This document shows positions 14,765 to 24,540 of a stretch of DNA of 64,000 nucleotides, piece after piece (within the stretch, counting starts at the first letter, position 1; every line of letters begins with the position of its first letter). Below the pieces are notes generated by a model that saw only the letters and a program-made list of their open reading frames with translations, was not told the DNA's origin and searched no databases. A program made the position numbers and the translations under genes. Source of the stretch: RGIG7949 sp045628845 (GTDB lineage: Bacteria; Bacillota; Clostridia; Oscillospirales; Oscillospiraceae); the NCBI GenBank assembly GCA_045628845.1, contig JAZQQE010000067.1:1-64000 (forward strand), written 5' to 3'.

Positions 14765-16631
14765 TGTCATCATCCTCCGTCACGGGCGGCTCCGTCACGG
14801 GCGCTTCGCCGCCCGGCTCCTCCGTGGGCTCATCGGTCACCACGGGCGTCTGCTCCGGAGTGGGACTCGGCTCCTCGCTCGGCTCGGGGCTCTCCGTGAC
14901 TTCGGGCTGGATGCTGCCGTCGGAGACGGTGATGTTGACCTTCGTCCTCTCGGGGATGTAGGCGTATGCATCAACGCTCTGGTATATTACCTCGCCCTGC
15001 GGCGCGTCGCTCGCGGTGCTGCGCACGCTGCCGAGAGTCAGGTTGAGGCTCTCGATGACGGCGGTCGCGTAGGCGCTCTGCTTTCCGACAAGGAGCGGCA
15101 TATTCACGTATTTTATCTCGGGTCCGGCGCTGACGGTGAGGAATACGGTGTCGCCCGGGAAGAGAGTCTCGCCCGCGGCCGGCATGGTGCTTATGACGTA
15201 TTCCGACGTGACCTCGTCGGACACTACGGATTCTATCTCGTAATCAAGTCCGAGGCGCTCTATTTCGAGGACGGCCTGCTTATAGGACTTGTTGACGTAG
15301 TTGTCAAGCTTGATGACGGTCGAGCCCGTGGAGACCTCGACCTTGATGAGGTATCCGTCCTCGTTTTTCTTGACGATGTGACCCTGCTCCGGCTTCTGCG
15401 AGATGATGTAGCCCTCGGCTATATCGTCGCTGCTGCGGTACGAGGGCTCAAAGTTGAAGTAGCTTGTATACGTCGGGTTCAGAAGCACCTCGTCGTATTT
15501 CAAGCCGACGACCTGCGGAACGGGAATGTCCTCGGCAGGCGTGAACATGTCCTTGAACAAATAGTTTTTCAGGAATATGAGCGCCGCGATGATGAACACT
15601 ATGACGCAGAAAACGCCCGTCAGCGTCGCGACGCGGCGAGCCCTGCGCGAGCTCGCGGCGTAGTCCTCCCTCGCCATCTCGCCCCTGCGGGACGCGGTCG
15701 GGAGCGCATCGCGGCTCTTTTCCTCCGTTTGCGCGGTAGGAGTCTCGGGCTCAAGCCCCGGCACGGCGAAGGTGAGCTCGTTGTAGTCGAATTCCAGCGA
15801 GGGCTCCTTGCGGAACTTTTCGAGGTCCGCGAGCAGCTCGTCAGCCGAGCTGTAACGCTGTTCGAGATTCGGACTCATGGCCCTCATCGTGATATTTTCG
15901 AGACCTACGGGGATATCGGGATTTATCTCGCGCGGAGAGAGAGGAATGGAGCTTATGTGCTGTATCGCGACGGAGACGGCGCTGTCGCCCTCGAACGGGA
16001 GCCGTCCCGTCAGCATCTCGTACATGACGACGCCGAGGGAGTAGATGTCCGTCCTCGCGTCGATATGGCCGCCCTTCGCCTGCTCGGGCGAGATGTAGTG
16101 CACGCTGCCGAGCGTCTCGCGCGTTAGGGTGTTCTGCGTCGAGGCAAGGCGGGCTATGCCGAAATCCGCGACCTTCACGCTGCTGTCGCGCAGGATCATG
16201 ATGTTGTGCGGCTTTATATCACGGTGGATGATGCCGCGCCCGTGTGCGTGGGAAAGGGCCTTCGTTATCTGCGTGGCAAAATGCAGGGCTTCCTTCCACG
16301 TCAGCACACCGCGCTTGGACATATACTGCTTGAGCGTGATGCCCTCGATGAGCTCCATTACGATGTACTCCATGCCCGCTGAGCGCGACACGTCGTATAC
16401 GGCGACTATGTTCGCGTGCGAGAGCATGGCGACTGCCTGCGACTCCGTGTGGAAACGGCGTCTGAAATCCTCGTCGACCGCCATCTCCTCTTTGAGGAGC
16501 TTGACCGCGACGTATCTGTTCAGACGGTGGTCGAGAGCCTTGTATACGACCGCCATGCCGCCGACACCGATACATTCCTTTATCTCATACCGGTTGTCGA
16601 GCAGACGGCCGATATATTTGTCATTATCCAT
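14757..16631 (-). CDS. prkC: PASTA-domain Ser/Thr protein kinase (PrkC/Stk1)
   Basis: 624 aa. The N-terminal eukaryotic-type kinase has a GVGGMAVVY loop, Lys44, HRDIKPHN (catalytic Asp138) and DFG (156-158). A juxtamembrane linker is followed by one membrane helix (about 335-357) and at least three extracellular PASTA repeats (about 370-575) that bind muropeptide or lipid II. It ends in a Pro/Glu/Thr-rich acidic tail of about 45 residues, probably disordered in the wall. It senses cell-wall state and phosphorylates targets such as RsgA. GGAGG lies 8 nt before the ATG. The cognate phosphatase gene is directly upstream after a 102-bp gap. Confidence 0.97.
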   Translation of the reverse strand: MDNDKYIGRLLDNRYEIKECIGVGGMAVVYKALDHRLNRYVAVKLLKEEMAVDEDFRRRFHTESQAVAMLSHANIVAVYDVSRSAGMEYIVMELIEGITLKQYMSKRGVLTWKEALHFATQITKALSHAHGRGIIHRDIKPHNIMILRDSSVKVADFGIARLASTQNTLTRETLGSVHYISPEQAKGGHIDARTDIYSLGVVMYEMLTGRLPFEGDSAVSVAIQHISSIPLSPREINPDIPVGLENITMRAMSPNLEQRYSSADELLADLEKFRKEPSLEFDYNELTFAVPGLEPETPTAQTEEKSRDALPTASRRGEMAREDYAASSRRARRVATLTGVFCVIVFIIAALIFLKNYLFKDMFTPAEDIPVPQVVGLKYDEVLLNPTYTSYFNFEPSYRSSDDIAEGYIISQKPEQGHIVKKNEDGYLIKVEVSTGSTVIKLDNYVNKSYKQAVLEIERLGLDYEIESVVSDEVTSEYVISTMPAAGETLFPGDTVFLTVSAGPEIKYVNMPLLVGKQSAYATAVIESLNLTLGSVRSTASDAPQGEVIYQSVDAYAYIPERTKVNITVSDGSIQPEVTESPEPSEEPSPTPEQTPVVTDEPTEEPGGEAPVTEPPVTEDDDNA

Positions 16632-16733
16632 GCGCTGTCCTCCGTTTGCCCGCGGGCGTGCCGCAGGTCCGCGTACCCTTGAAAGCGTACTTAAAGTTTA
16701 TCACTAATGTGCCTTTCGTACAAGACGAAAGCC

Positions 16734-17468
16734 CTATCTGGAAAATAAAATCAAACTCACGTTGTCCGGCGCTCCGCGCTCTATCGCGATGTCGAGCATG
16801 CGCTGCGCCGCCGTCTCCGGCTCGCCGCCGTAAAACAGCTCGAACAGGAGCTCCTGCGGGTTGACGACGTTGGTAAGCCCGTCCGTGCAGAGCAGCAGGT
16901 ATTCGCCCTCGGCGAGATCCACCTCGAATACGTCGCACCTCGCGGAGCGGTCCGTTCCGAGGGCGCGGGTGATGTAGTTCTTGCCCGGGTGACGCCACGC
17001 CTCCTCGCGCATTATCTCGCCGCGCTCGACCATCTCCTCGACAAGGGAATGGTCCCTCGTGACCCGTATCATCTCTCCCTCGCGGCAGAGATAGCAGCGG
17101 CTGTCGCCGATGTTCACTATCGTCATGCGCTCACCGTCGCCGACGGCGGCGACGAGCGTCGTGCCCATCCCGCGAAACTCGGCGGAGGAACGGCCTTTTT
17201 CATAAACGGCCTCATTTGCAAGAAGCGCGCATCTCGTGAGCAGATTGCGAGGCGATATTTCGGAATCGAGGCCGGGTTTCAGGTACTTGACGAAGGTCTC
17301 CGCCGCTATCGCCGCGGCAAGACCTCCCGCGTTCGCACCGCCCATCCCGTCGCATACGACGAGTATCGCAGTCTCTATCCCGGATTCCGCTATATACTGC
17401 TCGGCGAGAATAGCGTCCTGATTTTCCGAACGCACCGAGCCCTTGTCGCTCAATCCCCAGAATCTCAT
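16734..17468 (-). CDS. prpC: PP2C family protein phosphatase (PrpC/Stp)
   Basis: 244 aa. A metal-dependent PPM/PP2C phosphatase, the partner that reverses PrkC phosphorylation. N-terminal SDKGSVRSENQD, VCDGMGGANAG (metal Asp), NIGDSRCYLCR, TRDHSLV, LLLCTDGLTN and the late APDNVS are the ordered family motifs. Its ATG overlaps the rlmN stop by 4 bp (ATGA). Confidence 0.95.
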   Translation of the reverse strand: MRFWGLSDKGSVRSENQDAILAEQYIAESGIETAILVVCDGMGGANAGGLAAAIAAETFVKYLKPGLDSEISPRNLLTRCALLANEAVYEKGRSSAEFRGMGTTLVAAVGDGERMTIVNIGDSRCYLCREGEMIRVTRDHSLVEEMVERGEIMREEAWRHPGKNYITRALGTDRSARCDVFEVDLAEGEYLLLCTDGLTNVVNPQELLFELFYGGEPETAAQRMLDIAIERGAPDNVSLILFSR

Positions 17469-18499
17469 TGCGTCTCCTTCATTTTTCTCTTTCGGAGCTG
17501 CCCGCAGGCGGCGTCTATGTCCGCGCCGAGCCTGCGCCGGACGGTTACGTTCACTCCGCGCTCGGTCAGCATGGCGGCAAACTTCTTCGCGTCGCCGGGC
17601 TTCAGCGGGCTCTCGTCCACCTCGTTGAGCGGGATGAGATTGAGATGCCCGTGTACTTTCTTCATGAGCGCGGCAAGCCGGTCCGCCTGCTCCGCGCTGT
17701 CGTTAACGCCGCGGATGAGCGCATACTCGAAGCTGATGCGCCGCCCAGTTTTGTCAAAATACCTCTTGCACGCCTCCATGAGCTCGTCTATGTCCCACCG
17801 GCGGTTCACCGGCATGATGGAGCTCCTCGTCTCGCTGTCGGGCGCGTGGAGGGATATGGACAGCGTGAGCTGGATGTTGCGCTCGGCGAGCCTATCTATC
17901 CCCGTCACGAGGCCGCAGGTCGAGAGCGAGATGTGCCGCATGCCGATATTCATTCCCTCGGGGCAGTTGACGAGGCTTAGGAACTTCATGACGTTGTCGA
18001 AGTTGTCGAGCGGCTCGCCTATGCCCATCATGACGATATGCGAGACCTTCTTGCCCGTGACCTTCTCCGTCCACATGACCTGATCGAGTATCTCGGAGGG
18101 GAGCAGGTCCCTGACCTTTCCGCCGCGCGAGGCGCAGAACGCACAGCCCATGTTGCAGCCTACCTGCGACGAGACGCAGACGCTGTTGCCGTATTCGTAG
18201 CACATGAGCACGCTCTCGACGGCGTTTCCGTCGGCAAGACCCCAGAGGAATTTTTCCGTTCCGTCCGTCGCGGAGGTCTGACGGCGAAGTATCGTCGGGA
18301 CGGAGATATAATAGCTCCCGTCGAGCCGCGCGCGAAGCTCCTTCGGCAAATTCGTCATCTCGTCGAAGCTGCTCACGGCTGAGGCGAGCCACTTGAAGAC
18401 CTGCTTCGCGCGGTAGGCCGGCAGCCCGAGCTCTTTGAACTCGGCCTCGAGCTCCTGCGGGAGCAGGGACTTTATATCCTTTTTCGTCTCATTCTGCAT
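17465..18499 (-). CDS. rlmN: 23S rRNA (A2503-C2)/tRNA (A37-C2) methyltransferase RlmN
   Basis: 344 aa from the ATG at 18499 (the frame is open further upstream, inside rsmB). A radical-SAM enzyme with the cluster motif CNMGCAFC and the C-terminal RRRLGADIDAACGQL carrying the Cys that forms the methylated intermediate. It adds a C2 methyl to A2503 of 23S rRNA. The start overlaps the rsmB 3' end by 28 bp with only a weak ribosome site (GGACGGA), so coupled translation is likely. Confidence 0.95.
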   Translation of the reverse strand: MQNETKKDIKSLLPQELEAEFKELGLPAYRAKQVFKWLASAVSSFDEMTNLPKELRARLDGSYYISVPTILRRQTSATDGTEKFLWGLADGNAVESVLMCYEYGNSVCVSSQVGCNMGCAFCASRGGKVRDLLPSEILDQVMWTEKVTGKKVSHIVMMGIGEPLDNFDNVMKFLSLVNCPEGMNIGMRHISLSTCGLVTGIDRLAERNIQLTLSISLHAPDSETRSSIMPVNRRWDIDELMEACKRYFDKTGRRISFEYALIRGVNDSAEQADRLAALMKKVHGHLNLIPLNEVDESPLKPGDAKKFAAMLTERGVNVTVRRRLGADIDAACGQLRKRKMKETQ

Positions 18500-19770
18500 A
18501 TATAGAATCCGTCCGTTCCGAGCCTGCCGGGAAGAAGCGTCACGCGGCCGGGACATTCCCCGGCCCCCGGCAGCTCAAAGGGCTCCATGGTGAATTCGCG
18601 GTTTTCTGCGAGGAAGGTGTCCGTCACGCCCGCGTTCTCCGCTCCGATGAGCGTGCACGTCGAGTAAAGCAGTACGCCGCCCGGCTTCACGGCGCCCGCG
18701 AGGTTGCGGAGTATCGCGAGCTGTTTTTCCGGGAGCGCCGCAACGGAGCCGAGGCTCTTGTATCGTATCTCCGGCTTCTTGCGCACCGTCCCGTAGCCGG
18801 AGCACGGCGCATCACAAAGCACCGCATCGAAGCCTTCACCCGGCGCCTCGCGCGCCGCATCGCGGGCTTCTGCATGAATTATGTCAACTCCGAGCCGCTC
18901 CGCGCTCTCGCGTATCGGCAGGAGCTTTTTTTCGCTTACGTCGCGCGAGGTGATGCTTCCCTCCCCGCGCAGTGCCATGGCGGCAGCAAAGCTCTTGCCG
19001 CCCGGAGAGGCGCAGGCATCGAGCACCCGCATCCCCGGCGTCAGATCCGCAGCAAGCACGGCGAGCGTCGCAGCAGGGTCCTGAACGAAGAACAGACCGT
19101 TCCGGAACGCTCCGAGCCTTTCAAGGCTTCCCGCGTCCGCGAGGATCACCGTCCCCGGCAGCCACGGATGCACCTCGGCGCTCACGCCCTCCTCCGCAAG
19201 TGCTTCAAGCAGCCCCGCGTCCGTCGTTTTCAGCGTGTTCGTGCGGGCGTACACGGGAGGCACCTCGTTCTGCGCGCGGAGAACTTCCTCCGCGGCTTCT
19301 ATGCCATATTCGTTTACATAATATTCTGCGAGCTCTTTCGGGCAGCTGAATTCGATGCTCATGCGGTCGAGGCCACTCATGCCCTCCGGCTTGGGAGGCT
19401 GCCCATCCGCGGCTATTTTGCGAAGCACGGCATTAGCCATGCCGGACGCAGCTTTGTTTACATAAGACTTGACGAGCCTTACTCCCTCGTCCACGGCCGC
19501 GGAGGCCGGGATACGGTCGAAGTACGCTATCTGCGCCGCGGAAAGGCGCAGCGCATCGAGCATAACGGGATGGAGCTTATCGGCCGGTCTCGTCAGATAG
19601 AGGCCGAGCCACCAGTCGAGAAATATCGAATTCGTCAGCACGCAGGCGCATATCCTGCGCGCGAGCGACGCCTCGCGCGGGTCGAGGCCGAGCGCGTCTA
19701 TCGTGCTCTCGGGCTGCTGACCCCTGCGGAACGCGCCGAGCGCCCTGAGCGCGGCTTCTCTTGCGTTCAT
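18472..19770 (-). CDS. rsmB: 16S rRNA (C967-C5) methyltransferase RsmB
   Basis: 432 aa. An N-terminal NusB-like RNA-binding domain (about 1-130) is followed by a Rossmann methyltransferase: SAM motif DACASPGGKS, DAPCSGYGTVRKKPEI and catalytic YSTCTL. It forms m5C967 in 16S rRNA. The ATG overlaps the fmt stop by 4 bp. Three GTTKACATAA motifs fall inside it (18879, 19312, 19456), two of them encoding YVN with the otherwise uncommon GTA codon. Confidence 0.95.
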   Translation of the reverse strand: MNAREAALRALGAFRRGQQPESTIDALGLDPREASLARRICACVLTNSIFLDWWLGLYLTRPADKLHPVMLDALRLSAAQIAYFDRIPASAAVDEGVRLVKSYVNKAASGMANAVLRKIAADGQPPKPEGMSGLDRMSIEFSCPKELAEYYVNEYGIEAAEEVLRAQNEVPPVYARTNTLKTTDAGLLEALAEEGVSAEVHPWLPGTVILADAGSLERLGAFRNGLFFVQDPAATLAVLAADLTPGMRVLDACASPGGKSFAAAMALRGEGSITSRDVSEKKLLPIRESAERLGVDIIHAEARDAAREAPGEGFDAVLCDAPCSGYGTVRKKPEIRYKSLGSVAALPEKQLAILRNLAGAVKPGGVLLYSTCTLIGAENAGVTDTFLAENREFTMEPFELPGAGECPGRVTLLPGRLGTDGFYICRMRRKRI

Positions 19771-20678
19771 GCGAGCGGATGTCCGCGCAGATAGTCGGCA
19801 GCCTTCATGCGCTTGCCGCCCGCCGCCTGCAATTCGGTAATAACGACCGTCTTTCCGCCGCCGCAGGCGACCTCAAGGCCGTTTTTGTCGGCGCGGACCA
19901 CGCTTCCGGGGGCCTTATCGGAATCCCCTCCGCGGTGCGCGGCATAGAGCTTGAATCTCACGCCGCAGATATCGGCGAATGCCGCCGGTGAGGGGCTGAG
20001 GCCCCTGACTTTATTGATTATGTCAACCTGTTCCGCCGCCCAGTCCACGGGGCACATATCCTTCGTGACGGGCGGAGCATAGCTTGCTTTCGTTTCATCC
20101 TGCGGGACGGGAGTCACGGTGCCCGTGGCGAGACCCGACAGAGTTTCGAGCAGGAGCTCCGCTCCTACTCCGGCAAGCCTCGCGTAGAGCTCGCCGAAGC
20201 TCTCGTACTCCCCTATCTCGACAGACCTCGAAAGGAGCGTCGCGCCGGTGTCCATTCCCTCGTCGAGCAGCATCGTTGTCACGCCGCCGACCTTGTCGCC
20301 GTTGAGCACGCTCCACTGTACGGGAGCGGCGCCGCGGTACTGCGGCAGAAGCGAGCCGTGCACGTTCACGCAGCCCATGGGCGGCATCGTGAGGAGACTC
20401 TTCGGGAGCAGTCTCCCGAACGCAACGACGGCAAAGACGTCCGCATTGAACGAGCGCAGGAGCTCTTCCGTCTCCGCGGTTTTTATCTTCTCCGGGGTAT
20501 AGACCGGCAGACCGAGCTCGAGCGCCGCCTGCTTGACGGGACTCGGGGTGAGCTTCATGCCGCGGTTTTTCGGGCTGTCCGGCTTGGATATGACCGCCGC
20601 GATATCGTACCCCGCGCCGTGAAGCGCGCGCAGGGACGCGACCGCGAAATCCGGAGTGCCCATGAATACTACTCTCAT
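19767..20678 (-). CDS. fmt: Methionyl-tRNA formyltransferase
   Basis: 303 aa. Formylates initiator Met-tRNA with 10-formyl-THF. Landmarks are MRVVFMGTPDFAVASL at the start, the core SLLPQYRGAAPVQW (catalytic His in the preceding VNVHGS), DEGMDTG, and a C-terminal OB-like domain. It is 8 bp downstream of def, the deformylase acting at the other end of the same formyl cycle. Confidence 0.97.
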   Translation of the reverse strand: MRVVFMGTPDFAVASLRALHGAGYDIAAVISKPDSPKNRGMKLTPSPVKQAALELGLPVYTPEKIKTAETEELLRSFNADVFAVVAFGRLLPKSLLTMPPMGCVNVHGSLLPQYRGAAPVQWSVLNGDKVGGVTTMLLDEGMDTGATLLSRSVEIGEYESFGELYARLAGVGAELLLETLSGLATGTVTPVPQDETKASYAPPVTKDMCPVDWAAEQVDIINKVRGLSPSPAAFADICGVRFKLYAAHRGGDSDKAPGSVVRADKNGLEVACGGGKTVVITELQAAGGKRMKAADYLRGHPLA

Positions 20679-20686
20679 ACGCGCTT

Positions 20687-21193
20687 TCAGTCCTCTGCCT
20701 CTTCGGCTTCCGCCATCGCGTCGACCTCATCGGGATCGAGGATGCGCTCGGCTCTCGTATCGAACAGCACTCCGTCAAGATGGTCTATCTCATGGCAAAA
20801 GGCGCGCGCGGTGAGGCCGTCGCCCTCGCGCTCAAACCAGTTGCCGTCTCTGTCCTGCGCGGCGATCTTGTCGTGCATCGGGCGCTTGACCATGCCCCAC
20901 ACACCGGGCAGGGACAGACAGCCCTCCATGCCCTCCTGCTCGCCCTCACGTTCGAGGATGACGGGATTGATCATCTCGATGACCTCTTCCTCCTCGGTGT
21001 TGGTCTCTACGACGAGGCAGACGCGGCGCAGTACGCCGACCTGCGGGCCGGCGAGGCCGACTCCGTTGGCCTCGGCAAGGGTCTCCCTCATATCGTCGAT
21101 GAGCGCGTGCAGGCGTTTGTCGAAGCTCGTGACCTGACGGCTCGTTTTAAGAAGCGACGGATCGCCCTTTTTAATGATGTTTCTGAGTCCCAA
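20687..21193 (-). CDS. def: Peptide deformylase
   Basis: 168 aa if begun at TTG (21193), where GAGGTG lies 7 nt upstream and overlaps the priA stop; a GTG three codons earlier (21202) would sit on the ribosome site. It removes the N-formyl group from nascent proteins. The motifs GVGLAGPQVG, EGCLSLPG (metal Cys) and HEIDHLDG (metal His pair and catalytic Glu) are intact. A short acidic tail closes the protein. Confidence 0.96.
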   Translation of the reverse strand: MGLRNIIKKGDPSLLKTSRQVTSFDKRLHALIDDMRETLAEANGVGLAGPQVGVLRRVCLVVETNTEEEEVIEMINPVILEREGEQEGMEGCLSLPGVWGMVKRPMHDKIAAQDRDGNWFEREGDGLTARAFCHEIDHLDGVLFDTRAERILDPDEVDAMAEAEEAED

Positions 21194-21203
21194 AACGATC
21201 ACC

Positions 21204-23426
21204 TCAATCTATCGGATCGACGTCTCCGAAAAGCGAGACGCCGCGGAATCTCTTGTCCTTGGAATATTTTCTGACCGCCCCGGCGATAAGGCCTCTCACG
21301 GCAGGGTCGGGCGGGGAATCGACGTATACGCGGTAGCGGTAGCGGCCCTGCACCTTTACCACCGCGGCGGGCACCGGGCCGAGCACCCTTGCCTCGGAGG
21401 CCGGGCCGAGAGTCGTCATGAAGGCGGCCTTTATCTCGCGGCAGCAGGCTACGACACGGTCCTCATCCTCGCCGGAGGCAAACACCGCGTACTGCTCGGA
21501 AAAGGGCGGTGTGCCGCTGAGCTCGCGGAGCTTTATCTCGCTGCGGTAGAAGGCCTCGTAGTCCTGCGCGGCGGCGCAGCGGATGACCTCGTTTTCGGGC
21601 GTGAAGGTCTGTATCACGGCACGGCCTGCCTTGCGGCCTCTGCCCGCTCTGCCTATGGCCTGCGTCACGAGGGAGAACGTGCGCTCCTGCGCGCGCCAGT
21701 CGCCGGAATAGAGCGTCTGGTCGGCGGAGAGGACTCCGACGAGCGTCACCTCGTCGAAATTGAGGCCCTTCGTGACCATCTGCGTGCCGACGAGGATCGG
21801 CACCTTGCGGCGGGTAAATTCGGATAGTATATCGTCGTGCGAGCGGGAGGCGGATACGCTGTCGGTATCCATGCGGAGCATCTCGACGCCCGGGAAGAGC
21901 TCCCCGAGCTCGTCCTCGACCCTCTGCGTGCCCGTGCCGACGAATTTGAGCCTGCCTCCGCACTGCGGGCAGACGTGCCCCGCAGGCTCTGAGTAGCCGC
22001 AGTAGTGGCACATCAGCCTCCCGTTCGCGCTGTGGTACGTCAGGTGCGCACTGCAATTCGGGCAGGAAAACAGGAAGCCGCAGTCGGGGCAGGATATAAG
22101 GCTGTTCGTTCCGCGGCGGTTGATGAACAGTATGGACTGCTCGCCGCGGGCTATGTTCCGTTCGAGCTCCTCGCGCAGACGGGCGCTGACACTTCCGCCG
22201 TTGCCCTTTTTGAGCTCGGCGCGCATATCGACGACCGTGACCTCGGGAAGCTCTTTTTCATTGTATCGCGTATTCAGGCGGAAATAATGATATTTCCCGC
22301 TTTCGGCGAAGTACATCGTTTCGACCGACGGCGTCGCCGAGCCGAAAAGCAGAAGTGCGCCCGAGCGGGCACAGATGAACTTCGCGACGTCGCGCGCGTG
22401 GTAGCGCGGATTCATCTCGGATTTGTAGGTAAGCTCCTGCTCCTCGTCCATGATGAGGAGCTTCATATCCTTTATCGGCGCGAACACGGCGCTTCGTGTC
22501 CCCACGACGACGTCGACGAGCCCGTCGCGTATCCGGCGCCATTCGTCGAGCCTCTCGCCCGCCGTGAGCGAGCTGTGGAGGACGGCGACACGGTCTCCGA
22601 AATGGAGGCGGAAGGTCGCGACGACCTGCGGGGTGAGCGCTATCTCCGGGACGAGTACGGATGCTCTGCCTCCGGAGGCTATCGCGCGGGCTATGAGACG
22701 GATGTATACGGCGGTCTTGCCGCTGCCCGTCACTCCGCGCAGCAGCGCGGCGCAGGGCTTTCCGTCCATCAGCGCGGAGATACCGTCGTACGCGGCCTGC
22801 TGCTCCTGCGACAGGGACTCTATCGCGGGCGAGCCCGCCTCTGCGTAGGACGGTCTGCGGTATGCCGGGAGCTTGACGAGGCGGACGAGGCCCTGCTTTT
22901 CAAGTGCCTTGAGGCTTGCGCGCGGCGCGCCCGTGAAGTACACGAGCTCCTTTGCCGACGCCTCGCCGAGCGAAGCGAGCAATCGGAGCAGCTCCGCCTG
23001 CTGGGGCGCTTTTTTGGCCTTCTTCCCGGCTGCCGCAAGAGCCTCACCGGGCTCTACTGCAAGCCTCGCCATCTCGGTCGTCCTGTCTCCCGAGAGGTGC
23101 CATATGCCCGCGGGGAGCATCACGCGCACCGCGTCGTACAGCGTGCAGAAGAAGCGCGACTTCATCCATTTCGCAAGCTCGAGGTGCATCGGCGAGACGA
23201 GAGGATCCGCGTCCTCGACGCTCCGCAGCTCCTTCAGGCCCTCGCCTCCGCCCTCGCGGACGGCAAAGACGAAGCCCTCGACCACTCTGTTGCCTCCGGA
23301 AAACGGCACTTTTACGCGCACTCCGGGCACCGTTCCCGCTTCAAGAGCAGAGGGCACGGCGTAGTCGTAGAGCTTGTCTATGGCGAAGGTCGCGGCATCT
23401 ACGGCGACCGATGCGATAAGGGACAC
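21204..23426 (-). CDS. priA: Primosomal replication restart helicase PriA
   Basis: 740 aa. An N-terminal DNA-binding part is followed by a DEXH helicase core: Walker A GVTGSGKT, Walker B box MDEEQE (DEEH is usual), zinc-binding Cys pairs (CPDC, CPNC, CHYC, CPQC) between the lobes, and motif VI QAIGRAGRG. It reloads the replisome at stalled forks. It starts at GTG (23426) with only a poor ribosome site (CGGAA), 6 bp after the rpoZ stop. In Bacillus, coaBC lies between rpoZ and priA; here it is missing. Confidence 0.95.
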   Translation of the reverse strand: MSLIASVAVDAATFAIDKLYDYAVPSALEAGTVPGVRVKVPFSGGNRVVEGFVFAVREGGGEGLKELRSVEDADPLVSPMHLELAKWMKSRFFCTLYDAVRVMLPAGIWHLSGDRTTEMARLAVEPGEALAAAGKKAKKAPQQAELLRLLASLGEASAKELVYFTGAPRASLKALEKQGLVRLVKLPAYRRPSYAEAGSPAIESLSQEQQAAYDGISALMDGKPCAALLRGVTGSGKTAVYIRLIARAIASGGRASVLVPEIALTPQVVATFRLHFGDRVAVLHSSLTAGERLDEWRRIRDGLVDVVVGTRSAVFAPIKDMKLLIMDEEQELTYKSEMNPRYHARDVAKFICARSGALLLFGSATPSVETMYFAESGKYHYFRLNTRYNEKELPEVTVVDMRAELKKGNGGSVSARLREELERNIARGEQSILFINRRGTNSLISCPDCGFLFSCPNCSAHLTYHSANGRLMCHYCGYSEPAGHVCPQCGGRLKFVGTGTQRVEDELGELFPGVEMLRMDTDSVSASRSHDDILSEFTRRKVPILVGTQMVTKGLNFDEVTLVGVLSADQTLYSGDWRAQERTFSLVTQAIGRAGRGRKAGRAVIQTFTPENEVIRCAAAQDYEAFYRSEIKLRELSGTPPFSEQYAVFASGEDEDRVVACCREIKAAFMTTLGPASEARVLGPVPAAVVKVQGRYRYRVYVDSPPDPAVRGLIAGAVRKYSKDKRFRGVSLFGDVDPID

Positions 23427-23432
23427 TTCCGT

Positions 23433-23639
23433 TTACAGATATTCTCTGCGGATGGTGGCGCTGTATTTTCCCTCGGCTATCTCGTCGATGGCCATGGAAA
23501 CGGGCTTCTGCTCGAGAGCCTCGCCGCGTTCCTCGGCCTCTTCGGCGATCTCGCGGGAGCGCTTGGCGATAACGTTTACGAGCAGGTATCTGCTGTTGAC
23601 CTTCTCAAGAAGGGTACTCATGGGGGGATAGAGCATCAT
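23433..23639 (-). CDS. rpoZ: RNA polymerase omega subunit
   Basis: 68 aa from the ATG at 23639, 10 nt after AGGAAA; an ATG three codons earlier sits too near that site. The sequence MLYPPMSTLLEKVNSRYLLVNVIAKRSRE and the Ala/Glu-rich helix match firmicute omega, which supports polymerase assembly and, in some species, ppGpp response. Confidence 0.93.
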   Translation of the reverse strand: MMLYPPMSTLLEKVNSRYLLVNVIAKRSREIAEEAEERGEALEQKPVSMAIDEIAEGKYSATIRREYL

Positions 23640-23675
23640 GGCGAACATTTCCTTTCATGCGGGCCTGCGCCCGGA

Positions 23676-24269
23676 TCATTCAAAATAATATCTGCGTTCC
23701 GCAGTGCGGCATTTTTCCGCGGTCATTATGGCGACTGCCTCGTCAGCTGCCGTCTCGACGCGGTCGTTGATGATGACATACTGGTACATATCGACCTTCT
23801 CGCATTCGCGGCGGGCCTGCGCGAGGCGGTTTTTTATGACCTCCTCGGAGTCCGTGCTGCGCGCGCGGAGGCGTTCGGCGAGAATATCGAAGCTGCCGGG
23901 GAACAGGAATATGCCGATGGCGTCCGGTCTCTTTGCCATGACGGCGGCGGCGCCCTTCGTCTCTATGTCGAGTATCACGTCGAAGCCCGCGTCGAGCTTC
24001 TCGTCGACCGGTCCGGCAGGCGTCCCGTAGTAATTCCCGACGTACTCCGCCCATTCGAGCAGTTCGTCTTTCTCTATCATCTCTTTGAACTTGTCGTGGG
24101 AGACGAAGTGATAGTCTATTCCGTCGCGTTCGCCTCTGCGGGGCTCGCGCGTCGTCGCGGAAACGGAGAAATAGGTGTTGTCAAGCCTTTTGAGCAGGCG
24201 CGCTATCACCGTGCTCTTTCCCGCTCCGGACGGGCCGGATATTACGAAAAGCTTTCCTCTTTTATTCAT
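23676..24269 (-). CDS. gmk: Guanylate kinase
   Basis: 197 aa from the ATG at 24269 (GAGGAG 7 nt upstream, inside remA; overlap with the remA stop is 8 bp). It converts GMP to GDP. P-loop SGPSGAGKST, TTREPRRGERDGIDYHFVS (GMP binding) and DIETKGAAAVMAKRPDAIGIFLFPGS are diagnostic. Confidence 0.97.
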   Translation of the reverse strand: MNKRGKLFVISGPSGAGKSTVIARLLKRLDNTYFSVSATTREPRRGERDGIDYHFVSHDKFKEMIEKDELLEWAEYVGNYYGTPAGPVDEKLDAGFDVILDIETKGAAAVMAKRPDAIGIFLFPGSFDILAERLRARSTDSEEVIKNRLAQARRECEKVDMYQYVIINDRVETAADEAVAIMTAEKCRTAERRYYFE

Positions 24270-24528
24270 CTTCCTGCTCCTCACCGTCCTCATCGGGCTC
24301 GCTCATGCGTCCTCCGACGGTCTCCGGCTGAAGAGCCGAGAGGATGATATGACCGCTGTCGGCGATGAGCACGGCGCGCGTACGTCTTCCGTAGGTCGCG
24401 TCGATGAGCATCCCCTGATCTCTCGCGTCGGATATGATGCGCTTGATGGGCGCGGATTCGGGGCTTACGACCGCCACGACCCGCTCCGCCGAGACCAGGT
24501 TTCCGAAACCGATGCTGAACAGCTTCAC
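24262..24528 (-). CDS. remA: RemA-family (DUF370) regulatory protein
   Basis: 88 aa. In Bacillus, RemA is an oligomeric DNA-binding activator of biofilm matrix and osmoprotection genes; the same gene order here supports orthology. FGNLVSAERVVAVVSPESAPIKRII and DATYGRRTRAVLI are conserved. The last 15 residues are a Glu/Asp-rich tail. Confidence 0.93.
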   Translation of the reverse strand: MKLFSIGFGNLVSAERVVAVVSPESAPIKRIISDARDQGMLIDATYGRRTRAVLIADSGHIILSALQPETVGGRMSEPDEDGEEQEDE

Positions 24529-24540
24529 GGGGCCTTCCTC

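Noticed and set aside
16632..16733. Hairpin CTTTCGT/ACGAAAG between prpC and prkC as a terminator
   Set aside because: Short stem and no U-run on the minus strand; the gap probably holds only a leader.
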